Shown here piece after piece: positions 27,812 to 34,425 of a DNA stretch of 61,706 nucleotides (positions are counted from its first letter, which is position 1; each line of letters opens with the position of its first letter). Source of the stretch: Promethearchaeota archaeon (GTDB taxonomy: Archaea > Asgardarchaeota > Lokiarchaeia > Sigynarchaeales > SOKP01); NCBI GenBank assembly GCA_014730295.1, contig WJIN01000428.1, positions 1-61,706 of the forward strand, given 5' to 3'. The position numbers and the translations under genes were made by a program. The notes beneath the pieces were generated by a model. It worked only from the letters and a program-made list of their open reading frames with translations, was not told where the DNA came from and ran no database searches.

Positions 27812-27833
27812 TATATAAGTTATAACTTATATA
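27812..27833. promoter_or_regulatory. 22-bp perfect palindrome upstream of ECF S component
   Basis: The half-site TATATAAGTTA is followed directly by its exact complement, TAACTTATATA. It lies 16-37 nt upstream of the ATG, where a repressor would block the transcription start or the TATA region. It probably binds a dimeric regulator, though its AT-rich ends could also serve as a TATA element. Confidence 0.55.
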
Positions 27834-27900
27834 ACTTCAAACCTAGATATAATCTGAACCTTATAAAGGTTTTGTTTTAGGGCAATTAGAGATAAACCTT

Positions 27901-27908
27901 AAAAAAAA
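27901..27908 (-). terminator. Oligo-T terminator of fpg
   Basis: Eight A on the plus strand read as eight T on the coding strand, 16 nt after the fpg stop, consistent with archaeal U-tract termination. Confidence 0.5.
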
Positions 27909-27924
27909 GACCAATATAAATTTT

Positions 27925-28707
27925 TTATTCAGATTGGCACTGGGGGCAATAAAACCCATGACGACTTGAAATCTCATATCTTTTAATCCCAGAACCGCAT
28001 TTTGGACAGTTGTCGTCCTTATCTCGATGTGGCATTAGATAATCGTCGGGAAATTTGGTGTTTTTTATATTTAGGTCTATCGCTGTGTTCAAAACCTCCA
28101 CCATGGCTTCATAAAGCGTCTCAATAGTAGAAGTATTCAGATCAGATATTTTAGTTTTGGGATAAATGTTTGCTTGATAAAGGATTTCATCAGAATATTC
28201 GTTTCCGATTCCGCTTATGGCACTTTGGTCCATTAATGCGGTTTTAGCATATGAACGTTTCTTATTTTCCATAATGGTTATAAATTCCTCAAGTTTTATC
28301 CCTAATGCATCTGGACCGATTTCATTCTGTTTAGCATATTTAGAAATATTATCAACAATGTCAACTCTTCCCAGTTTTCTGACCGATACTATAGCAAGAT
28401 AATCACCATTTTTAAATTCAATTTGAATTTTACTATATTCTGGTTCATTCTTTGGGTTAGTATAATATTTCACGGTTCCACTCATGGCGAAATGAAGCAT
28501 TAGATTTTTAGAATCGAAATGAATAAAGAGATATTTACCCCTTCGTTCAGTTCGGGTGAATTTTTTTCCTATTAATGCTTCTTTAAATTTTTTTGTTGGC
28601 ATTTTTAAAATATAATCATCATGAATCGTAATCTTTGAAATTTCTTTATCGAGCGCGATTGGATCTATCCCCTTTCTAAAGCTCTCCACTTCTGGCAATT
28701 CTGGCAT
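27925..28707 (-). CDS. mutM: Formamidopyrimidine-DNA glycosylase (Fpg/MutM)
   Basis: The 260-residue protein starts PELPEVE, giving the catalytic N-terminal proline and Glu. It has the GIGNEYSDEILY helix-two-turn-helix motif and a C-terminal zinc finger of four Cys (CPKCGSG...GFYCPQCQ) with the conserved Arg of the finger loop nearby. It excises oxidised purines such as 8-oxoguanine and nicks the DNA backbone. Fpg is mainly bacterial and patchy in archaea, which fits the mixed gene content here. Confidence 0.92.
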   Translation of the reverse strand: MPELPEVESFRKGIDPIALDKEISKITIHDDYILKMPTKKFKEALIGKKFTRTERRGKYLFIHFDSKNLMLHFAMSGTVKYYTNPKNEPEYSKIQIEFKNGDYLAIVSVRKLGRVDIVDNISKYAKQNEIGPDALGIKLEEFITIMENKKRSYAKTALMDQSAISGIGNEYSDEILYQANIYPKTKISDLNTSTIETLYEAMVEVLNTAIDLNIKNTKFPDDYLMPHRDKDDNCPKCGSGIKRYEISSRHGFYCPQCQSE

Positions 28708-28889
28708 TTATATTCACAAATATATAATTATTTATTAGTGGATAAAAATTATTTTTTTATAGATTTTAATTTTATATTGTTTAGCAACAATTTATATTTA
28801 AAACTGCAAAAAGTCTTAAATGACGATGTGGATTTGTTTTTAAAAATCTTCATATTGAAACTAAAAAGATCTTTATTTTGAGGATTTGA

Positions 28890-29165
28890 TTGGAAATAAT
28901 AAAATTTTTAGCAGATAAGCTGGCTAATAGGATTGGTATGTCGCCCGTAGCGGCGCGAGGACTCATTAAATTATCAATCAAAGACAAGTTTGGGCCCTTT
29001 AAACCAATTGAACAATTAACATATGGAGATTTGGACCTAATGATTGAAGAATCTCTTAAGAAACGACTAGAAGAGATTGAGATTGAGAATCTAGAAGAGA
29101 TAATTAGATATTTGAAAACTGAACTAAGTGAAAATCAATCCTTGATCACTATGGGGGCAGTTTAA
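28890..29165 (+). CDS. 91-residue conserved protein, module copy 1
   Basis: This small helical protein begins MEIIKFLADKLANRIG, with an ARGLIKLSIKDKFGPFKPIEQ core and an ENQSLITMGAV end. It is paralogous over its whole length to the protein at 30025-30300 (same length, most positions identical or similar). It starts with TTG preceded by a GAGG ribosome binding site 7 nt upstream, an arrangement also kept in the second copy. It is followed 74 nt later by a 7-TM gene, again as in the second copy. I recognise no family; a soluble partner of the 7-TM protein or kinase is inferred from context. Confidence 0.75.
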   Translation: MEIIKFLADKLANRIGMSPVAARGLIKLSIKDKFGPFKPIEQLTYGDLDLMIEESLKKRLEEIEIENLEEIIRYLKTELSENQSLITMGAV

Positions 29166-29239
29166 TAAAAATTTGATTAAATAAAAAAGAATCTAAAGAG
29201 CTGATCAAAATATATACAACCGTATATAGTATTTTTAAT

Positions 29240-29902
29240 GTGTTGTTTATTGCCTTTATTGGGGACCTTTTGGTTAATGGACTGTTTCTTTTAGTTCGCT
29301 CCTATAAGCTTAAAAAGCTTAATGTTTTTTATATTGGGATAGCTCATATATTCATCGTATTAGGATTTCTGGGGAATTTAATTTTCTCATTATCTCTTCT
29401 TTTCGAAGAGGCATTTGTTTCCTTTGGTTTCTTTTTCGTTGGGCTTTTCACATATACCACATTCCATAAAAATCGTGAGGTAAGTGCGAAATACATTCTC
29501 CTTCTAATAATAATTCTATTGGTTATTCATTACATCTTTCAAATTATATTTTTTATCAATCCAGGGAGTATAATCCATTTAATAAGTAAAATATTCGATA
29601 TTATTAGCACCTTTTCTGTTTTCGGGTGGATGGGTTTCTCTTCGTTCTTTGCTTATAAAAGAATTAAAGATGAGAATGTAAAAGATTGGATTAAATTTAG
29701 ATACAAACTTATCAGTTTATCAGCTTTAATCTTAAGCGTGCAAGCTGTTCCAGAGCTATTTATGCGATATGATGTTGAATATGGAGATCCCGCTAACTTA
29801 GGTACATTGATTATTTTTGGTTTTACTTTAATATTTTCTCTAATTTTTTCAATAGGCTTTTTAATTGCGTGGATTTTTCCAAAACATATCAAAAAGGATT
29901 AG
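29240..29902 (+). CDS. Seven-helix membrane protein, module copy 1
   Basis: The product has about seven hydrophobic helices and no catalytic motif, and is clearly paralogous to the protein at 30353-31078 (shared KLNVFYIGIA, FVSFGFFFV/FVSLGFSFV, KIFDIISTFS, LSVQAVPELF, FGFTLIF.LIFSIGFL). It resembles sensory 7-TM domains found near histidine kinases. The start is uncertain: the listed GTG is the first common start codon, but homology with copy 2 continues upstream to a GAGCTGAT block at 29199-29206 without any ATG, GTG or TTG there. Confidence 0.72.
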   Translation: MLFIAFIGDLLVNGLFLLVRSYKLKKLNVFYIGIAHIFIVLGFLGNLIFSLSLLFEEAFVSFGFFFVGLFTYTTFHKNREVSAKYILLLIIILLVIHYIFQIIFFINPGSIIHLISKIFDIISTFSVFGWMGFSSFFAYKRIKDENVKDWIKFRYKLISLSALILSVQAVPELFMRYDVEYGDPANLGTLIIFGFTLIFSLIFSIGFLIAWIFPKHIKKD

Positions 29903-30024
29903 TTGATTTGAAGAATGAATTCAGACAGATTAAAAACTTTAGTAATCTAAAGGTTTATATATGAGAATTTGTGAAATTTACTAAAGGAAAATTATCCATT
30001 AGAAAAATTTTTCTGAGGTTCTAA

Positions 30025-30300
30025 TTGGAAATTATAACGTTATTAGCGGAAAAGCTCGCTTCTAAAATAGAAATGACTCCTACTGCTACGAGAGGATTAA
30101 TAAAATTATCCATTAAAGATGAGTTGGGACCATTTAAACCAATTGAGCAATTAGATTACTATGATCTAAGGGAAATGATTAATCATTCATTAAAGAAAAG
30201 ATTAGAAGCGATTAAAGTTGATAATGTTGATCTAATCATTAAATTTTTAGAAAAAACGCTAATTGAGAATCAATCTCTAATAACGATGGGATCCGTATAA
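30025..30300 (+). CDS. 91-residue conserved protein, module copy 2
   Basis: The product starts MEIITLLAEKLASKIE, with core TRGLIKLSIKDELGPFKPIEQ and C-terminus ENQSLITMGSV. It is the paralogue of the 28890-29165 product at equal length. TTG is the start codon, preceded by GAGG eight bases upstream as in copy 1. It is followed by a 7-TM gene 52 nt downstream. Both copies being kept intact argues for function. No family was recognised. Confidence 0.75.
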   Translation: MEIITLLAEKLASKIEMTPTATRGLIKLSIKDELGPFKPIEQLDYYDLREMINHSLKKRLEAIKVDNVDLIIKFLEKTLIENQSLITMGSV

Positions 30301-30352
30301 GATATAAAATACCAAAATCTTAAAAAAAAAAATCGAGCTGATAAAAACTAGT

Positions 30353-31078
30353 ATGCTATTAATATATAATTTCTTTACATTACTATTCGCTGTTTTTATA
30401 TCCCTTTTTTTGATAACGGGAATTTTTTTAATTATCAGGGCTATATACCTTAGAAAATTAAACGTATTTTATATAGGAATCGCATATATTTTAATTGGAT
30501 TTGGATTTATTGGGAACCTTGTGTTCAAATTAGGCATCATATTTGAGGAGATTTTTGTGTCATTGGGATTCAGCTTTGTAGCTTTATTCACATATACTAC
30601 GTTTTATAAAAACCGTAATAACATAGCAAAATATTTTTTAACAGGGGTTCTTTCACTTCTATTCGTGCATTTCATATTAAAGGTGTTTTTCTCCATCCAA
30701 CCAGACGAACTTATTCATATTATTCGTAAAATATTCGATGTCATTGGCACTTTTAGTACATTTGCTTGGATGGGCTTATCTTCCTTACTTGCATACCAGA
30801 GAATTAAGGATGAAAACATCCAACAGTGGATTAAAACAAGGTATAAATTATTTTCTTATTCAGCTCTATTATTAAGTGTTCAAGCTATTCCAGAACTGTT
30901 TTTACCTTATAATGTCAGCTACGGAGATCCAGATTTAAACGCTGTATTAATATTTGGATTCACATTAATTTTATCGTTAATTTTCTCCATCGGATTTTTA
31001 TTTGCTTGGATCATCCCTAAACAATTAAAAAAGATTAACAATAAACTCATAAGTATATGGAATAGAAGAAAAAATTAA
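30353..31078 (+). CDS. Seven-helix membrane protein, module copy 2
   Basis: This 241-residue protein has about seven membrane helices and is paralogous to the 29240-29902 product. It has an ATG start and a weak GAGCTGAT ribosome-binding-like block 11 nt upstream that is also present in copy 1. The short basic C-terminus (KQLKKINNKLISIWNRRKN) would lie in the cytoplasm. A PAS histidine kinase gene follows 63 nt downstream, so the protein may be its membrane sensor. No enzymatic motif is visible. Confidence 0.75.
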   Translation: MLLIYNFFTLLFAVFISLFLITGIFLIIRAIYLRKLNVFYIGIAYILIGFGFIGNLVFKLGIIFEEIFVSLGFSFVALFTYTTFYKNRNNIAKYFLTGVLSLLFVHFILKVFFSIQPDELIHIIRKIFDVIGTFSTFAWMGLSSLLAYQRIKDENIQQWIKTRYKLFSYSALLLSVQAIPELFLPYNVSYGDPDLNAVLIFGFTLILSLIFSIGFLFAWIIPKQLKKINNKLISIWNRRKN

Positions 31079-31141
31079 ATTAGTAGTTGATTTTGGTAAC
31101 TTTGTTTTTATAATAATTACAATTTAGGCATCGAATTTTTA

Positions 31142-32662
31142 ATGAAAGGGAAAAGAATGTCTGAGCTGAAAAATGAATTGTATAATTCATTATTTGAATG
31201 CTTTCCAGATTTGATATTCCTTATAGATTCAAAAGGAAGGATTCTTGATGTATCTAAAAGTGTCCTTGAACATGGAGTACTTAGGAAAAATAAAATAATC
31301 GATCAACTAATTTTCAATTTTATTCATCCAAGTCAAATAGATTCAGTTAAACAAAATTTCAGTGCGTTATTGAATAATGGTAAACTGGATAAGAAAGAAT
31401 ATAAATTAAAAAGATTGGACGGCTCATATTATTCCGCTGAAATAAGTGCGATTTCGATTGAAAAAGATAATTCAAAGTATATTTTAGCAATTATAAGGGA
31501 TATTTCCGATAAAAAGAAGGCAAGAAATCAATTAGAAAATAAAAAGGAAATGTTTCAGCTTGTAATCGACAACATCCCGCAACATATTTACTGGAAAGAT
31601 AGGGATTCTGTTTATAAAGGTTGTAACGAAAATTTTGCGCGGGTAGCTGGTATCCAAGATCCTGAGCATATTATCGGAAAAACAGATTATGATTTGGCGT
31701 GGAAACGTTCAGAAGCAGACTCTTTTTATGAGATTGATCATCTTGTAATGGAATTAGATAAACCCGAATACCATGTAATTGAGCCACAAATGCAAGCAAA
31801 CGGAAAACAAGCGTGGAGAGATACTAACAGAATTCCTCTTCACGATGGAAATGGAAAGGTTATCGGTGTTTTAGGTACCTATGAAGATATTACGGAGCGA
31901 ATTAGAGCAGAGATGGCCCTAAGTGATTCAAAGAAAAAGTATGAAAAAGCATTTAATCGAGCAGAGTTTTACAAGGACATTTTTGCCCATGATATAAGCA
32001 ATATCCTCCAAAGTATATTATCTTCTATAGAATTATGTCATGTGTATCTGAATAAACAAGAGGATGAGAATAAGGATGACAACGAATTGAAAATGCTTTT
32101 GAAAATTGTAAATGAACAAATTGACCGAGGAAATCTTCTAATCAGTAATATCAAAAAATTATCCTTATTAGAAAAAAGTTCGAATATCAACACCACCGAG
32201 AATATTCATCTTTTACTAAAAAATACTGTTCAGAGGATTTTAGAAGAGAATTCAGATAAAAAGATTGAGTTAGATGTAAATCGAGCAGAAAACAACCAAC
32301 TCTTTGTACGGGGAAATGAATATTTGGATGACGCATTATATAATATTTTAAACAATTCTATTGAACATAACGACAATGAGAAAATTCAAATCATAATCAA
32401 TATCTCTGAGGTTATGAGGGCTCATCAGGATTGGATTAAGATCGAAATTATTGATAATGGCAAGGGGATACCGAATAAGCAAAAAGATGCGATCCTAGGA
32501 AATTTACGAGAGAAATCTCAAGTTTCAAATAGGATAGGTTTGGGTTTATTATTTGTAGAGAAGATTATTGCGCTATGTGGTGGAGAAATATCAATTAAGG
32601 ATAGAATTGAAGGAACTTCTTCTAAAGGGACAAATTTCACAGTATATCTTCCTAAAGAATAA
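31142..32662 (+). CDS. PAS-PAS sensor histidine kinase (cytoplasmic)
   Basis: The 506-residue protein contains two PAS domains (about residues 12-125 and 135-255, the second with IYWKDRDSVYKGCNENFARVAG), a dimerisation helix with the phosphoacceptor His in FAHDISNILQ near residue 283, and an HATPase domain with N box ILNNSIEHN, G1 DNGKGIP and G2 IGLGLLFV. No membrane helix is present, so it senses a cytoplasmic signal or depends on a membrane partner such as the 7-TM proteins upstream. No response regulator gene is adjacent. Confidence 0.9.
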   Translation: MKGKRMSELKNELYNSLFECFPDLIFLIDSKGRILDVSKSVLEHGVLRKNKIIDQLIFNFIHPSQIDSVKQNFSALLNNGKLDKKEYKLKRLDGSYYSAEISAISIEKDNSKYILAIIRDISDKKKARNQLENKKEMFQLVIDNIPQHIYWKDRDSVYKGCNENFARVAGIQDPEHIIGKTDYDLAWKRSEADSFYEIDHLVMELDKPEYHVIEPQMQANGKQAWRDTNRIPLHDGNGKVIGVLGTYEDITERIRAEMALSDSKKKYEKAFNRAEFYKDIFAHDISNILQSILSSIELCHVYLNKQEDENKDDNELKMLLKIVNEQIDRGNLLISNIKKLSLLEKSSNINTTENIHLLLKNTVQRILEENSDKKIELDVNRAENNQLFVRGNEYLDDALYNILNNSIEHNDNEKIQIIINISEVMRAHQDWIKIEIIDNGKGIPNKQKDAILGNLREKSQVSNRIGLGLLFVEKIIALCGGEISIKDRIEGTSSKGTNFTVYLPKE

Positions 32663-32705
32663 TAAAACAAATAAAAGTAATAAAAAATAGAATTAAAAAA
32701 AATTC

Positions 32706-33659
32706 CTAAAAGTTAGAGTATGTGATAAACCTCTTGTCAGAACCAAGTGAATATATCTCAAATGATTTACCTTTCTTGGTTTCACACATCATCTGAATCA
32801 TTGGGAAGAGATGAATTTTGGTCACTATCTTATAATCATCATCTTTCTCATAATTTTTGTAATCTTTCCCGGCAGAACTTATCGTCTTTTTGATGTTTTT
32901 GTTATAATACCCAAGGGAAGGTTCGGCTTTCTTATCGAGCGATTTGAAGTCATCAAATTTGATGCCCTCAACTTCATCAATTAATTTATGAAGATCTTCT
33001 CCCATCTCCTTTTCATACTTCGTTTTGGCACTGCTATGTAATACGGGCATTCCGCTTACCACTCGTTTGAATGGGACTGCTTTAATCTCATATGTATATA
33101 AGTTCTTGTGCCCATTGCATTCCTTACATAAATCTTTGGTCTTTCCCGATCCATAACAATTCCCACAAGGATATTCAAACACTTTTTTATCTTTGTTCAT
33201 TTCTTCTCCTTCGAGAACTAATAATTTATCGGAAATCTTTCCATTTCCACCACAGCTACTGCATTTGTCTTCGATATATCCCTTTCCCTTGCACTTCGGG
33301 CACGGTTTCGCTTTAATTGAATTATACATCGGCACGATCTCGTCTCCGTCCCATTCATCCTTATTTACTTCGCTCTTGAAAACAAAATAGGTTTCTTTAC
33401 TTACCTTATCAGCCCGAACGGTCTCTTCTTCTTCCTTGCCCTTAGCGGGGGCCACTGTTTTCTGAACTGCATAATAGATCGCAGCTTCTTTCATCGTATC
33501 TTTTACGGTCTCTGCTGCAGAAATTACATCTAAAGAAAATACCGCACCTTTCGTTCCAAATTGCTTTTCAAGCTTCTTTTTATCTTTTCTGTACGCGCTT
33601 TGCTTCCACTTCTCGAAAATATCATCTAAATTAGGGGTCTTGATGGTTACATCTGGCAT
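32706..33659 (-). CDS. DnaJ-type zinc-finger protein without J domain
   Basis: The central part of this 317-residue protein has four CxxCxGxG-like repeats (CPKCKGKG, CSSCGGNG, CGNCYGSG, CKECNGHK), the layout of the two-zinc Cys-rich region of DnaJ. No J domain (HPD) is seen. The N-terminal region is helical and charged; the C-terminal part (about 215-317) ends with beta strands such as KIVTKIHLFPMIQMMC. A thiol-redox or client-binding role is possible. The TATA-like TTTAAATATAAAA and a GGAGA ribosome binding site upstream mark the ATG start. Confidence 0.75.
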   Translation of the reverse strand: MPDVTIKTPNLDDIFEKWKQSAYRKDKKKLEKQFGTKGAVFSLDVISAAETVKDTMKEAAIYYAVQKTVAPAKGKEEEETVRADKVSKETYFVFKSEVNKDEWDGDEIVPMYNSIKAKPCPKCKGKGYIEDKCSSCGGNGKISDKLLVLEGEEMNKDKKVFEYPCGNCYGSGKTKDLCKECNGHKNLYTYEIKAVPFKRVVSGMPVLHSSAKTKYEKEMGEDLHKLIDEVEGIKFDDFKSLDKKAEPSLGYYNKNIKKTISSAGKDYKNYEKDDDYKIVTKIHLFPMIQMMCETKKGKSFEIYSLGSDKRFITYSNF

Positions 33660-34079
33660 TTTTACAATTCTCTCCTTTTATATTTAAAAATTTTGTTTTT
33701 CTAATTAAATTGAATTTACAATTTCGTTATAGGTATAGGTAATAGAAATCATATAAAAAATTTTTGTAATATACAAAATATTAATCAAGAGGGCAAAATT
33801 GTGAATCAGTGAATATATAAAATTCACTGGAATAATCTATGCATATTTATTTTTCATTCTTACAACAAAGAAAGAAGATTAGAATCATAGCGGATTATTA
33901 GGTTAAAATGGGAAAATTTTCTATTGAGTTTAGAACCATTCTCAGATATATGAAAAGTGACTCCTTATATTCCTTTTGCCAATAGGTATCGGTTTTCCAT
34001 TCAAATAGAGAGAGAATTTATTAAGAATAAATTTTATAAAAATATTAAGAAAAAATTATTTAGATAAAATAACGCAAAA
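33660..34079. other. Intergenic region with divergent promoters
   Basis: This 420-nt gap lies between divergent genes. Its left end holds the promoter of the zinc-finger gene. An inverted repeat lies at 33807-33829. A 25-codon frame (33908-33985) is probably chance. The part next to 34079 is AT-rich and should hold the promoter of the small plus-strand gene. Confidence 0.45.
33807..33829. repeat. Inverted repeat, 8-bp arms around an AT loop
   Basis: CAGTGAAT (33807-33814) and its complement ATTCACTG (33822-33829) flank a seven-base ATATAAA. It lies between divergent genes and could be an operator around a TATA element or a transcript hairpin. Confidence 0.4.
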
Positions 34080-34241
34080 ATGTCAGAAGAAGAAAAAACG
34101 AATGTACAATATTTCTTGCAGTGGATCGAGAACCAGGGACTTCCACAATGGATCGAGCACTTCTTAAATCAAGGTGACGAGCAAAAGCTTCGAGAAATTA
34201 AAGAAATTTATGATCGCATAAAACAGATATTTGGATTCTGA
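34080..34241 (+). CDS. 53-residue hypothetical protein, in-frame open extension after TGA
   Basis: An ATG at 34080 opens a 53-codon frame (MSEEEKTNVQYFLQWIENQG...) ending in TGA at 34239-34241. The product looks like a real small helical, acidic and aromatic-rich protein. The same frame stays open for another 52 codons after the TGA, to a TAG at 34398-34400, and that extension also reads protein-like (residues include EFQEIYLDFMNRFDIP). It could be a complete small gene, a nonsense-interrupted 106-codon gene, or a recoded TGA. No known selenoprotein motif surrounds the TGA. It precedes the helicase gene on the same strand. Confidence 0.5.
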   Translation: MSEEEKTNVQYFLQWIENQGLPQWIEHFLNQGDEQKLREIKEIYDRIKQIFGF

Positions 34242-34425
34242 ACTCACGTTTCTTTTCACGCAAAAAAATCCGAATTCCAAGAGATATATCTGGATTTTAT
34301 GAATAGATTTGATATCCCGATAGAAGAGTTTGTCCCACATCTTTTTGATTGTTATAAGGATAAATTCTTTATGGGATCTAATACTATTTTAGGTAAGTAG
34401 CACATATTTTCTCCCGTTTTCCAAG

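Noticed and set aside
33908..33985. 25-codon plus-strand frame in the 33.7-34.1 kb gap
   Set aside because: It is too short to distinguish from chance in AT-rich DNA, and no ribosome binding site is visible.
34239..34241. TGA as selenocysteine codon
   Set aside because: It is not accepted as a call because the flanking residues (IFGF before, THVSF after) match no known selenoprotein motif and no SECIS element was recognised; it is kept only as an observation to test.
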